IMG/VR virus record: IMGVR_UViG_3300032331_002067
Coordinates: 36,002-100,001 of that record
DNA: 64,000 nt
Strand: one strand, 5' to 3'
From: a virus
Under the pieces are notes generated by a model that did not search any database, was not told the DNA's origin, and was given only the letters and a program-made list of their open reading frames with translations. Position 1 is the first letter of the stretch. Each line of letters begins with the position of its first letter. The translations under genes were made by a program, and so were the position numbers. Positions 1 through 8,435 of this stretch are shown here, piece by piece.

Positions 1-1
1 T

Positions 2-328
2 GAAGAGGATTATCACAATAGATTATATAAGGAAGCAATTGGTTGTCTTTATGATTTGCCAGATTATCTAGAAAATATGATCGACACTAATGTTCCAAAT
101 TATGGTGAAGATATCTACTATGAATTGACAGCAAATATGAACATTGAATTCGATGTAGATGGTGAACAATATCCAAAGGATGATGATATTAAGTATGCCG
201 TTTATAGTTTGCAATATTGGAACGATGAAGCAACTGAAGAATGGAATGAATGGACAGACCAAAACGGTATGGAAAGAATTTCTACAAGAAAGAAAAACCC
301 TAATCAATTAAAACTATTTGAGGATTAA
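2..328 (+). CDS. Hypothetical protein, 5'-truncated by window edge
   Basis: The reading frame is open from base 2 with no convincing start, so the gene begins before the window. The visible C-terminal part (about 108 residues) is acidic and rich in Trp, Tyr and Asp, and ends in a Lys/Arg-containing tail. I do not recognise the family. Its TAA overlaps the next ATG by one base, which places it in the early plus-strand operon. Confidence 0.7.
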   Translation, partial: EEDYHNRLYKEAIGCLYDLPDYLENMIDTNVPNYGEDIYYELTANMNIEFDVDGEQYPKDDDIKYAVYSLQYWNDEATEEWNEWTDQNGMERISTRKKNPNQLKLFED

Positions 329-534
329 TGAACGAAATACAAACAAAAGAAGTAAGAACGGAATTACACCGTGTCTTAGAAAATATGGATATACCAAAGA
401 TGAGGTTTGATGATTTGGGTTGGCTAACCCGGAACATTGGAATTAATAATTCAAATCATCCAAACTTTATCCTAGCAACTTGGTTAATAGAAAAGCTTAA
501 GGAGAGCAAAAATGAACAAGTGTCCTCAATGTAG
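328..534 (+). CDS. Hypothetical small early protein
   Basis: 68 residues, starting at the ATG that overlaps the upstream stop (TAATG), so it is probably translationally coupled. No motif was recognised. The end overlaps the next gene by 23 bases. Confidence 0.6.
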   Translation: MNEIQTKEVRTELHRVLENMDIPKMRFDDLGWLTRNIGINNSNHPNFILATWLIEKLKESKNEQVSSM

Positions 535-766
535 ATTGGAAAATCTAACATTTATTGACAGTCATGAAAATGTAATATGCGAAAATCCAGAGGATAAAGC
601 ATTTCTTTCTGATTGGGAACAATATGAATGTCAAAATTGTAATCTCATTTTTGATGTTCAAGATGGAATTATTGAAGTAAAAGAAATCATTGGTCTAAAT
701 CATTATGCATTTAGATATAAATTAACAACAAATTGGGAGAAGGTTTATAATGAACTTGGAATATGA
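512..766 (+). CDS. Small zinc-ribbon-like protein
   Basis: 84 residues. Two CxxC knuckles, CPQC at residues 4-7 and CQNC at about 40-43, are spaced as in a C4 zinc ribbon. The start is preceded by AAGGAG at a good distance. Such proteins are common in phage early regions; binding to nucleic acid or to a host protein is inference. Confidence 0.65.
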   Translation: MNKCPQCRLENLTFIDSHENVICENPEDKAFLSDWEQYECQNCNLIFDVQDGIIEVKEIIGLNHYAFRYKLTTNWEKVYNELGI

Positions 767-1052
767 AAACAAAGAGCGTGAGCTAACACATGAAGAATTA
801 GAAATGGAAGCCGATGCAGCATTGGATATTGAATACCAAGCTCATCTTAAAGGTATTTCGGTTCAAGACTACATGGATTTAATGACATTAAGACTTAATC
901 AAGTCCATCAGGCAATTGATGATGATTATGAAATTGGTGATGAATATGATTGGGATAGATCAGATAGAAGCCAATATTGTAAGCATGGTAAATTCATTGG
1001 TTCTTGGTGGGGACCAGACATTCTTTGTGGTTATTGTGAAGCCGGAGAATAA
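750..1052 (+). CDS. Hypothetical protein with C-terminal Cys/His motif
   Basis: 100 residues. The acidic, helical N-terminal half precedes a C-terminal CKHG(x)n CGYC motif at about residues 76-97, which could bind one metal ion. It overlaps the previous gene by 17 bases. Specific function unknown. Confidence 0.6.
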   Translation: MNLEYENKERELTHEELEMEADAALDIEYQAHLKGISVQDYMDLMTLRLNQVHQAIDDDYEIGDEYDWDRSDRSQYCKHGKFIGSWWGPDILCGYCEAGE

Positions 1053-1062
1053 ACATAGAATC

Positions 1063-1116
1063 TTAGCGCATACTAAAATTCACCAAAAAATAAAGATAAA
1101 CAAACGGGCGTAAGCC
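1063..1116 (+). promoter_or_regulatory. Bipartite conserved element, copy 1
   Basis: TTAG-CGCATA-CTAA hairpin, then exactly 29 bases, then GGCGTAAGCC, followed by a Shine-Dalgarno sequence and the ATG at 1131. The same architecture recurs at 9567, 19499, 20043, 20719 and 21446. Here the stem is UAG/CUA instead of GAG/CUC, a compensatory change. Function (promoter plus leader, or structured RNA) is unknown. Confidence 0.5.
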
Positions 1117-1130
1117 TAAAAGGAAAGATA

Positions 1131-1268
1131 ATGGAAAATCAAAACACTGCACTATTTAGTGCATCAATGGTATTGACAGCATATGTCGATGAAAATGGAA
1201 ATGTTAAATATGTAAAGTCATCTTGGGATGAACTTTTCGAAAAAGAGAAAGAAGAAGAAAATGCCTAA
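1131..1268 (+). CDS. Hypothetical micro-protein, 45 aa
   Basis: Begins at an ATG behind AAAGGAAA and the conserved bipartite element. 45 residues, ending in a run of Lys/Glu. The last 8 bases overlap the next start. Coding is supported by the ribosome site and by the overlap with the following Api92-like gene. Confidence 0.55.
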   Translation: MENQNTALFSASMVLTAYVDENGNVKYVKSSWDELFEKEKEEENA

Positions 1269-1839
1269 CTGGTGTATGAACACATTAGAAATACAAGGTC
1301 CAATTGAAGATGTGGATAAATTCATGGAAAAGATTAAATCTGTTGAACCAGATAAACTTAGTCTTTTCAATGCACTTATCCCAATGCCAACTGAATATAT
1401 TGGTGAACCTGCAAGTATGACCAAAGAAGAAAAAGATTGGTCAGATACTGAAAAGCTTTGCTTTGAAAAGTATGGTCATAAAGATTGGTATGGATGGTCT
1501 ATTGCTAACTGGGGAGTTAAATGGGATATTAGCGATGGTTATATTTCAGATGAAACTCTTGTTACTAAATATAACATTGATAAACAAGCAACCGAAGAAA
1601 CAGGTGAGAAACTTGTAATAATGCAATACTCAACTCCTTGGGCACCCGGAGATGAAAGTTTAGCTGAAGCTTTTTGCAGAGATGAATACAAATCACTTTC
1701 TTTTCATATTTATTATGAAGAAGGTGGAATGGGATTTCACGGTGCTTTGACAGTACATAAAGGTGAAATTGTATATCAGGAATCTGATGATATGAGTACT
1801 ATAAGAAAATGTCTAGAAGATTCTCTAGACTGGATTTAA
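1261..1839 (+). CDS. Api92-like ferredoxin-fold protein
   Basis: 192 residues from the ATG at 1261. An upstream in-frame start at 1228 would only add a Lys-rich stretch that is really the end of the previous gene in another frame. The N-terminus MPNWCMNTLEIQG is the signature of the phage/plasmid Api92-like family (DUF1281-type, ferredoxin-like fold), and a WGVKWDIS segment near residue 90 also fits. Family members are usually in early accessory regions and their role is not established. Confidence 0.75.
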   Translation: MPNWCMNTLEIQGPIEDVDKFMEKIKSVEPDKLSLFNALIPMPTEYIGEPASMTKEEKDWSDTEKLCFEKYGHKDWYGWSIANWGVKWDISDGYISDETLVTKYNIDKQATEETGEKLVIMQYSTPWAPGDESLAEAFCRDEYKSLSFHIYYEEGGMGFHGALTVHKGEIVYQESDDMSTIRKCLEDSLDWI

Positions 1840-1870
1840 CAACAAAACAACAATAAAAGGAAAAATAATA

Positions 1871-2302
1871 ATGGAAACAGCACAAGAAAAACTAGAAGCA
1901 ATTTTTAATTTGCTTTATGGAAAAGATGATACAAAAGAAGCAATTGCTTATGGTATTACAAAAGATAAAGATAATAATCTTATCAGTAAGATCATTACTA
2001 AAGGAGATGATATCTATGAAATGATTGATACTCTGCACGAAGATAAAACATATCTAGTAAATGATTTTGTATCCGTTAGAACAACTGGTTGGGCAGCCCC
2101 TTTGGGTGCTAATGGTGAAGTTGAAGGTGCGCCAAGTCAGCACCCAAATCGTAGGCGTGTATGTTTGTTTGTAAGTTTAGATATTCTAAACAAAGAAGTA
2201 ATCGGAAGCTGCCTTAAATTTGACGATGATGAAGAAGTTATTTATGACTTCAATCAAGCAACTGGTTCATTGGCATTGGCATTGGAAAGTCTGGTCGAAT
2301 AA
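1871..2302 (+). CDS. Hypothetical early protein
   Basis: 143 residues with a good ribosome site (AAAAGGAAAAATAATA before ATG). Mixed alpha/beta composition; the central GWAAPLGANGEVEG and HPNRRRV segments look like a conserved core. No family recognised. The TAA overlaps the next ATG. Confidence 0.65.
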   Translation: METAQEKLEAIFNLLYGKDDTKEAIAYGITKDKDNNLISKIITKGDDIYEMIDTLHEDKTYLVNDFVSVRTTGWAAPLGANGEVEGAPSQHPNRRRVCLFVSLDILNKEVIGSCLKFDDDEEVIYDFNQATGSLALALESLVE

Positions 2303-2787
2303 TGGGGTTAGACAATATGCCAAATGTTTATCCTTGCGTAAAGGAAAACACAGCCATTATGAATGATGGTCGGATTGATTGTGAAGCAACTATAAACGCT
2401 AATCAATGTCCATACAAAAGAGAAAAAGAAAGTGATCCATTAACTAAAGACATGCGTTCAATATATGGAATGTTTGGAACTGAATGCTGGTATAGAGGAA
2501 AGTATGGTAATAACCTACTTGCTAAAATGAAGCGTCATAACAATGATTTTCCATATGATGAAGATGGATTTTATGGAAATGGAGAAGATGGCATATCAGA
2601 AGATGAATGCGAAACAATGTCAGAAGTAATGGTTAACTTTACTGAGTCATGGATTCATTATGTAGATACTAAAGGTATCGCAGAAACAGGGGAGGAAAGA
2701 GAAGCTTTAATTAACGACTGGATTTATGCAGCTTGGTGGTTAAAGTTTGTAGGAAATTATGGAGAAGGCTCAGGAGTTTGGTACTAA
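2302..2787 (+). CDS. Hypothetical protein, GLDNMPxxYPC type
   Basis: 161 residues. The N-terminus MGLDNMPNVYPC resembles small phage proteins I have seen in other phages but cannot name. Cysteines at residues 12, 27, 35 and later could form a metal site. It overlaps the preceding stop (AATAATGG context). Confidence 0.65.
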   Translation: MGLDNMPNVYPCVKENTAIMNDGRIDCEATINANQCPYKREKESDPLTKDMRSIYGMFGTECWYRGKYGNNLLAKMKRHNNDFPYDEDGFYGNGEDGISEDECETMSEVMVNFTESWIHYVDTKGIAETGEEREALINDWIYAAWWLKFVGNYGEGSGVWY

Positions 2788-2791
2788 ATAG

Positions 2792-3160
2792 ATGTTCAGT
2801 ATGGATGACTTTGACAATATACAAAAACCTAGTGAAAGAAAGGAGGCTCCAGATTATATAATAGAAGACCCGGATTTTCTAAATCAGATGATGACAGTTG
2901 CTCGAATAATTAGAGAAACTGATTTTGATGACCACGAAAGTCGTGCATCTTTCATTATGCATATGATTAATATGTCGATAGATGATCCTAATAATGTTCA
3001 CGAGAAATCGTTAGATGTTGTTAGTGCATTATCATCTCATATTTGTATGATGATGATGGCTATTAATGGTGGAAAAGAAACATATTTATCAAGTTATGAT
3101 AATTCTGTTATTCAACCAATGATAGATGATGGTCCACATATTCCAATCTGGGATAATTAA
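2792..3160 (+). CDS. Hypothetical acidic early protein
   Basis: 122 residues, acidic and Met-rich with no recognised motif. It starts 5 bases after the previous stop and ends just before the WhiB start. The same-strand packing supports coding. Confidence 0.6.
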   Translation: MFSMDDFDNIQKPSERKEAPDYIIEDPDFLNQMMTVARIIRETDFDDHESRASFIMHMINMSIDDPNNVHEKSLDVVSALSSHICMMMMAINGGKETYLSSYDNSVIQPMIDDGPHIPIWDN

Positions 3161-3161
3161 A

Positions 3162-3518
3162 ATGTCAACAATTACAATTAATTGGTTAGATGAAGCTGCT
3201 TGTTTAGGTCAAGGAACAGATTTGTTTTATACAGACACTGTTTATACATCAGAAACAAAGAAGATTATTGCCAAAGCTAAAACATTTTGTAATAGTTGTC
3301 CGGTAGTTGCTGATTGCTTACAATATGCAATTAATAATGAAGAAAGGTTTGGGGTTTGGGGTTCTTTTTCATCAAAAGAAAGAGCATCAATCCGAAACCA
3401 TTTGAAAACCAATGACATTACAAAAGATCAAGCAAAGGCAATGGTTAATAAAACAGTATTGCAAGTAAAAGAAACATTCAAAAATACAATATTTGTGGAG
3501 GGTGATAATGCCCGATGA
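3162..3518 (+). CDS. WhiB-like iron-sulfur transcription factor
   Basis: 118 residues from the ATG at 3162; an upstream ATG at 3126 would overlap the previous gene and add 12 residues foreign to the family. The four cysteines needed for a [4Fe-4S] cluster are present: one near residue 10 (AACLG), then CNSCPVVADC (CxxCx5C). They are followed by the family's turn motif GVWGS and a basic region. WhiB proteins are restricted to actinobacteria and their phages, where phage copies redirect host sigma-A transcription. This is the best single indicator of host phylum here. Confidence 0.92.
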   Translation: MSTITINWLDEAACLGQGTDLFYTDTVYTSETKKIIAKAKTFCNSCPVVADCLQYAINNEERFGVWGSFSSKERASIRNHLKTNDITKDQAKAMVNKTVLQVKETFKNTIFVEGDNAR

Positions 3519-3639
3519 TATGAATCTTAATTTTGAAGGAAAAATAACAAATAAGGATGTGCGAGAAATATTGCATGTTCCGGTATTTATTACCAAATCA
3601 ATAGACAACAAACAAGAGAAAGAAGAAGAAAATGAGTAA
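3508..3639 (+). CDS. Hypothetical micro-protein, 43 aa
   Basis: Begins 11 bases before the whiB-like stop with GGAGGGTGATA upstream, a strong ribosome site. 43 residues, ending in a Lys/Glu run whose last codons overlap the next start by 8 bases. The ending is very similar to that of the 45-aa protein ending at 1268 (KEKEEEN versus KEEEN). Confidence 0.55.
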   Translation: MPDDMNLNFEGKITNKDVREILHVPVFITKSIDNKQEKEEENE

Positions 3640-3988
3640 TCCAACTTGTTCAGAAAGGATTGCAAAGCAAATGCAATCCATGAATGAAACATTAGAAGAG
3701 CTTTATGACAAGATTAATCAATTTGAAGACTCAGAAGTGAATGAGGAAGGAATGGATGAGTATATCAACCTACCTTTGTCAATTGAAACATTCAAGATAA
3801 TCAAAGTTTTATTCTCAACTGGAGGTCCAGCAGATTGGATTGAAATTAAAGTTGATGAAGATGACGGAGAAGTTATTGATGTTGATTACCACTTCTCAGA
3901 TTGGTTTGACCACGCACAGGTTAAAGTAGAAAAAAATAGTTATCTTTGGCAATATGCTGAAGAACGAGCAGAATTAGAAAGAAACTAA
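3632..3988 (+). CDS. Hypothetical early protein
   Basis: 118 residues; the ATG follows AGAGAAAGAAGAAGAA. A helical N-terminus with two Cys is followed by an acidic beta-rich half ending in HAQVKVEKNSYLW. No family recognised. Confidence 0.6.
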   Translation: MSNPTCSERIAKQMQSMNETLEELYDKINQFEDSEVNEEGMDEYINLPLSIETFKIIKVLFSTGGPADWIEIKVDEDDGEVIDVDYHFSDWFDHAQVKVEKNSYLWQYAEERAELERN

Positions 3989-3999
3989 AGGAAAACAAA

Positions 4000-4587
4000 A
4001 TGGAAAATATTAATGTAACACTAGGTATTGACGATGAGTCAATGGAGAAACTTTCTTCACTTCTTGAAGAAACACTAAAGGATTCTTTGACAGAATCAAT
4101 CAAGAACGATATTGAAAATGATATCGATGTTGATGACAATATTAGCAATTGGATGGATTATAACTTTGATGTTGAAGATCATCTTCGAAATGTAAACTTG
4201 AATGACTACATTGATGATAAAGATATTGAAGGTTCAGCACTAGAGCTTCTTGGAAGTTATAGTCCACTTAATGATTGCGATACAGCTAATGCTTTTACTG
4301 AAGCAGTAGCAAAAGCAATTCGTTACCTTCTGATGAAGGATCAATTAACTGTTGAAACTATTGAAAAAGCACTCGAAAAGCGTTCTGAAAACAAGAAGCG
4401 TGACGAGATGAAAGCATCTATTATGGAGGAAATTAAACCTCTTATGTTTGATGAGTTCAAAGCTGAACTTGAGCGTTATGCAGCACATGTTGAATATGAA
4501 AAGGCTCAAGAAATCGTAAGACAGACTAATGCTGTTGTTATCCCAGAAGTTACACCGTGGACTCGTGAAAACGATATCGGTTACTAA
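4000..4587 (+). CDS. Hypothetical protein, helical
   Basis: 195 residues, strongly acidic N-terminal half with a predicted helical region and a charged coiled-coil-like stretch at about 110-160. It is the last gene before a strong terminator, so it closes the first transcription unit. Function unknown. Confidence 0.65.
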   Translation: MENINVTLGIDDESMEKLSSLLEETLKDSLTESIKNDIENDIDVDDNISNWMDYNFDVEDHLRNVNLNDYIDDKDIEGSALELLGSYSPLNDCDTANAFTEAVAKAIRYLLMKDQLTVETIEKALEKRSENKKRDEMKASIMEEIKPLMFDEFKAELERYAAHVEYEKAQEIVRQTNAVVIPEVTPWTRENDIGY

Positions 4588-4602
4588 ATAAAAAAAGAAA
4601 TC

Positions 4603-4633
4603 AGAGGGGGGAAGAAATTCCCCCCTCTTTTAC
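4603..4633 (+). terminator. Rho-independent terminator
   Basis: An 11-bp perfect stem, AGAGGGGGGAA paired with TTCCCCCCTCT around a GAAA tetraloop, followed by TTTT. It ends the first early operon. Confidence 0.9.
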
Positions 4634-4647
4634 AAAAGGAAATTAAA

Positions 4648-6333
4648 ATGTTAAAAGATTATATCGTAATCTCAAATAAAGCTGAAACCGTAAGTCGTAT
4701 CTCTTTAGAAAAGCTAGGTTTTTCTACTAAGAGAAATGACGCTAAGACTATTGGTCAATTTGGCTCTGGAATTAAATATGCACCAATTGCTGCACTAAGG
4801 AATGGACTTGAATGGTTCTTTACCGGAAATGATAACAATGGTCCATTCACTCTTGAATACATTGTTCAAGAAGAAGATGGAGTTGAGTGTATTGCTTATA
4901 AGTATGGAGATCAAATTAAATCATCTTCTTTTACTCTTGAAGCAGGAGTAATGTCTTGGGAAGACCCATTCCAAATTTTACGCGAACCTATTGCTAATGC
5001 AATGGATGGAGCAACAGTAAATGAAGATGGATGGTATAACATTTTTGTTATTACTGTTGATACAGATGACCCAGAATCAATGAAAAAGCTTGAACCTCGT
5101 GAAGGTGTATTCTCTGTTTATATCACAGCATCTCCTAATCTAATGAAGGTTGTTAATAATTATGATGCATACTTCTCTGTAAAGCGTGAAGTATTGTTTG
5201 ATAATCATTTTGGTAAACTTCTCGATAAGTTTGATAACACATCTCGATTTTATACATTAAATGTTCTTGTAAAACATGATGAAACAAGTAATTCCATTTT
5301 CGATTACCAATTCGATAGTCTTGAACTAAATGAAGAGCGAAGTGTTAAATCATTATGGGATCTTGACTACAATGTATCCAAAATGATTTGCAGTGTTACT
5401 AATCCAGATATTGCTGAAGAATATATCTCTGAGTTTGTAGGGGCTAAAGCAGAGGATAGTGGTATTTGGGAACTAAATCGTTTGGCTAGTCAAAACTTCA
5501 AATATCACGGAAGCGATGTTTCTCACGAAGTTTGGCAGAAAACTTGGAATAATCTTTATACAGAAAAAGCTGTGATGCTTAATGGTGATCAGAATTCAGA
5601 TTCTCTTCGTTTGGCTGTTATTAGTCGTGGATATCAACCAATTGTTGTAGCTAATAAAACAGCTTACAATATTTTATCATCAATGGAAATCAAATCTCTT
5701 TTTGACATCTTGGGTGAACAAGTTGATTATGAAATTGATGACGATATTAGTGGATATCCTCGTTTGCTTGAAGCAATTGAAATTGCATCATCTTTTGAGA
5801 CCGGAATCATTCCCCTACAGAATGAAATTGGCGTGTTTGAAAGTAAAAAAGAAGGTGTAATGGGAATGTGCGTGAGTATTGGTGATAACAAAAAGCGTAT
5901 TGTCATTGAGAAATATCACGCCAAGAATGGAACAATTCAGGAACTTGTTGGCACACTGATTCATGAATTTGATCATTACAGCACTAATGTTGGTGATTCA
6001 GCCGATATGATTGGCAGAGAATTTAGGAATATTGCAGACACAAGAATTGGTGGATTGATGGTTGAACATTACAAGCAAAATATCCTCGAAAAGAAGTTTG
6101 GTGGTGCTTATATTGCAATCAGTAAAATGTCTTCAATGTCTAACCTAAACTACAGTTCAGAGTATTCTGAAATTCTTGGTAAAACAATCCTTGGTATTGG
6201 AGGATTGAGTTTCATTATTGAATGTAGCAAATCAGCGATTGAAAAATCAGGAACTTGTTTTGTTGATAATACAGGTAAATATCTGTATGTTCCTATTAAC
6301 GGAGAATTCGAAATCATAAAGGAGATTTTGTAA
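4648..6333 (+). CDS. GHKL-ATPase-like protein with C-terminal HEFDH motif
   Basis: 561 residues, the largest early gene. Residues 35-50 (IGQFGSGIKYAPIAAL) closely resemble the G2 box/lid of Hsp90/MORC-type GHKL ATPases. Residues 113-120 (EPIANAMD) resemble their N box, but in reversed order compared with ordinary GHKL proteins. A C-terminal HEFDH at 439-443 fits the HExxH zinc-peptidase motif and is preceded by a hydrophobic helix (LVGTLI). It stands alone behind a terminator with a clear AAAGGAAA ribosome site. ATP binding and proteolysis are inference from motifs only. Confidence 0.6.
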   Translation: MLKDYIVISNKAETVSRISLEKLGFSTKRNDAKTIGQFGSGIKYAPIAALRNGLEWFFTGNDNNGPFTLEYIVQEEDGVECIAYKYGDQIKSSSFTLEAGVMSWEDPFQILREPIANAMDGATVNEDGWYNIFVITVDTDDPESMKKLEPREGVFSVYITASPNLMKVVNNYDAYFSVKREVLFDNHFGKLLDKFDNTSRFYTLNVLVKHDETSNSIFDYQFDSLELNEERSVKSLWDLDYNVSKMICSVTNPDIAEEYISEFVGAKAEDSGIWELNRLASQNFKYHGSDVSHEVWQKTWNNLYTEKAVMLNGDQNSDSLRLAVISRGYQPIVVANKTAYNILSSMEIKSLFDILGEQVDYEIDDDISGYPRLLEAIEIASSFETGIIPLQNEIGVFESKKEGVMGMCVSIGDNKKRIVIEKYHAKNGTIQELVGTLIHEFDHYSTNVGDSADMIGREFRNIADTRIGGLMVEHYKQNILEKKFGGAYIAISKMSSMSNLNYSSEYSEILGKTILGIGGLSFIIECSKSAIEKSGTCFVDNTGKYLYVPINGEFEIIKEIL

Positions 6334-6446
6334 TGGGTAAAATGACTTGGGCTATTTGTATCTTATTGGTATTTGTTGCCTTTCCAGTATTGGCAGTATT
6401 AACATTAGGTTTTCTTTTAGCTATTATGCTAGGAGGAGGTGCTTAA
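6333..6446 (+). CDS. Small membrane protein, 37 aa
   Basis: ATG overlaps the preceding TAA by one base, with AAGGAG upstream. After MGKMTW almost the whole chain is hydrophobic, one long transmembrane helix, ending GGGA. Possible anti-host or membrane-anchoring peptide. Confidence 0.55.
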   Translation: MGKMTWAICILLVFVAFPVLAVLTLGFLLAIMLGGGA

Positions 6447-6449
6447 ATA

Positions 6450-6830
6450 ATGCCTAAATTTGAAAATTATTTTATTGTTGAATATCGTTATCCGGTAAAA
6501 GTAGAAGATGTTTCTACTGTTCAGGAAGCTATGTCAAAAGCAAACAGGATATGTGAAAGAGTATTTGGTTTCAAACCTGATAATTGGTTTGCAAGAATCT
6601 TTGAGTATTCAACAAGGCAAAAGGATCCCGGATTAGTAAAGGAATACTTTTATAATCCAAACTCATTGACCTATAGAGAGATTACAAAGAATTTTGGATA
6701 CTTTTCACAACTATTAGCTGACGGTAAAACGCCAGATGATGTTATGAATTATGAAGAAGTCTTTGGTCGTCTTGAATCTGATGGTGAAGTTAAAATTATT
6801 TATAAGGAAGAAAAAGATGGTGAAGGATAG
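6450..6830 (+). CDS. Hypothetical early protein
   Basis: 126 residues, starting 3 bases after the membrane micro-gene. The N-terminus FIVEYRYPVKVEDVSTVQEAMSKAN resembles the recurring beta-strand plus xEAxxxA helix found in several small proteins of this array. No known family. Confidence 0.6.
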   Translation: MPKFENYFIVEYRYPVKVEDVSTVQEAMSKANRICERVFGFKPDNWFARIFEYSTRQKDPGLVKEYFYNPNSLTYREITKNFGYFSQLLADGKTPDDVMNYEEVFGRLESDGEVKIIYKEEKDGEG

Positions 6831-7254
6831 GATTATCCTTTGCGCTGGCTGTTCAGAAAGATTTAGTTCAAACAAGACCGAGGTTTATCGTAAAAAACGA
6901 TGCTGTGGAAATCAAAATTGTATTCAAGTAATTGATCAAAAAGTAGCCAACGCAAATTATAAAAGACAACAGAAGAAAATTAAGAATGGTAAATTCCGAC
7001 ACGGAGTTCCAATTGATTTAAAACAAAAGGTATATGAAAGAGATGGGCATAGCTGCAAGTTGTGTCTTGGTCTTATTAAAGAAAAAGAAAGAGAAGTTCA
7101 TCACATTGTTCCTGTATCTGAAAATGGTGCAGATGATTTGAAGAATCTAATCTTGCTTTGTAATAATTGTCACACAACAGTTCACAAGAAAGGACACACT
7201 AATTATTATGGCAAATTTAACACCTATATTGGAGACTTGGAAAAGATATCTTGA
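6817..7254 (+). CDS. HNH endonuclease
   Basis: 145 residues from the ATG at 6817; the longer in-frame ORF from 6751 overlaps the previous gene too far. N-terminal Cys residues (CAGC...C) suggest a zinc knuckle. The core is a standard HNH: ERDGHSCKLC at about 75-84, VHHIVPVSENG at about 96-106, then NLILLCNNCH. The catalytic HH, central Asn and final His are all present. It may be a free-standing homing or packaging-associated nuclease; no terminase lies nearby, so homing or restriction of competitors is more likely. Confidence 0.9.
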   Translation: MVKDRIILCAGCSERFSSNKTEVYRKKRCCGNQNCIQVIDQKVANANYKRQQKKIKNGKFRHGVPIDLKQKVYERDGHSCKLCLGLIKEKEREVHHIVPVSENGADDLKNLILLCNNCHTTVHKKGHTNYYGKFNTYIGDLEKIS

Positions 7255-7429
7255 TGATAATGATCTTTATAAGTGGTGCGAGTCAATCGTATTTCTATTA
7301 GAGATTTTTTCAACAGATTTTGAATTCAAAGCGACACTTATTGACGAGGCTAATAAAGTTTTCTTACTGAAGCTTGATAATGATGCTAAATCGGATGTAT
7401 TTTTCTTCCTTCTAGGGAAAATGAAGTAA
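7208..7429 (+). CDS. Hypothetical small protein
   Basis: 73 residues, overlapping the HNH gene end by 47 bases. Helical, with WKRYLDDNDLYKWCESIVF near the N-terminus. The large overlap makes the start uncertain; no family recognised. Confidence 0.5.
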   Translation: MANLTPILETWKRYLDDNDLYKWCESIVFLLEIFSTDFEFKATLIDEANKVFLLKLDNDAKSDVFFFLLGKMK

Positions 7430-7467
7430 TCATACGGATAGGTGATAAAATTGAATAGGTACAGAAA

Positions 7468-7827
7468 ATGAGAATTGACCCTTTTAGAGAACACAGAGAT
7501 AGCCTATTCACAGACTTTGCTTTGCAAATATTTAATGCACATGTATCAGATAACAGTCAAGATAATCTATCTCAATTGATGGATTCTTACCAATCAGAAG
7601 CAATGGATAATCCAGCATTTATGCCGGGAGTTATCTTTGGTTCAATGGTTCATATGTTTATGATGATACAGATGTTGGCAGAAGAAAGAGATATTGAAAA
7701 AGAAGATATGATTAAGGAATATACAGATTATTACAACATCAACAGGGTTAAATTAGCCAAGATGTTAGGTAATAGACCAGAATATGCGAATAAACTTATT
7801 CGTGAAATGTTTAAAGATCCAGAATAA
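7468..7827 (+). CDS. Hypothetical early protein
   Basis: 119 residues, Met-rich and helical (MVHMFMMIQMLAEERDIEKEDM at the centre). The C-terminal RVKLAKMLGNRPEYANKLIREM could be a helix-turn-helix-like segment. Function unknown. Confidence 0.6.
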   Translation: MRIDPFREHRDSLFTDFALQIFNAHVSDNSQDNLSQLMDSYQSEAMDNPAFMPGVIFGSMVHMFMMIQMLAEERDIEKEDMIKEYTDYYNINRVKLAKMLGNRPEYANKLIREMFKDPE

Positions 7828-7844
7828 TAGAAAGATAAAATAAA

Positions 7845-8435
7845 ATGGGATACTATATCGGAACAGAAGATGTAAATATCTTCCTAGACAAAGAACACTT
7901 TGATGATGTTTATAAAAGAATGTGCGAAATCAATGACTATGATGACCTAAAGCGTGGAGGTTCTTATGGTGGAGATGAAAAGCAAGTAGAAGGTCAAAGA
8001 TATAATAGCAAGAAATGGTTTTCATGGATGGCTTATGATTATCCTGAAACCTGTCCAGATATGAAATCAATTTTTGATGCATTGGGATTTGAATTAGAGT
8101 TTGATGAAAATGGTAACTTAGTTGGTCTTGGTTATTGGGATAAAGCTGGATCAGAAGATTATTTCTTATCTTGCTTTGCCGGTTATGTTAAAGACGGAAG
8201 CTATATCCAATGGAAAGGTGAAGAGACTGAAGATTATTACAGATATCTTTTCAAGGATGGTAAGATGATTTATCAAAGAGCAGAGATGATTCTTAAATAC
8301 TCAGATGAGAATTCTGAGACTTACGAATTTGGTAAACCATCCTCATCAGATGTGGCAATGATAGAGTGGTCCAGAAAAAGACAAGAAGAAGCAGAAAAAG
8401 CTAAAGCCCTTGCTGCGTCTGAGAATAACCAATAA
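7845..8435 (+). CDS. Hypothetical early protein
   Basis: 196 residues, starting MGYYIGTEDVNIFLDKEH. It looks like a compact alpha/beta domain followed by a charged, Ala/Lys-rich helical tail (RKRQEEAEKAKALAA). No family recognised. It is the last gene before the 210-base leader of the Rpf-like gene. Confidence 0.6.
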   Translation: MGYYIGTEDVNIFLDKEHFDDVYKRMCEINDYDDLKRGGSYGGDEKQVEGQRYNSKKWFSWMAYDYPETCPDMKSIFDALGFELEFDENGNLVGLGYWDKAGSEDYFLSCFAGYVKDGSYIQWKGEETEDYYRYLFKDGKMIYQRAEMILKYSDENSETYEFGKPSSSDVAMIEWSRKRQEEAEKAKALAASENNQ

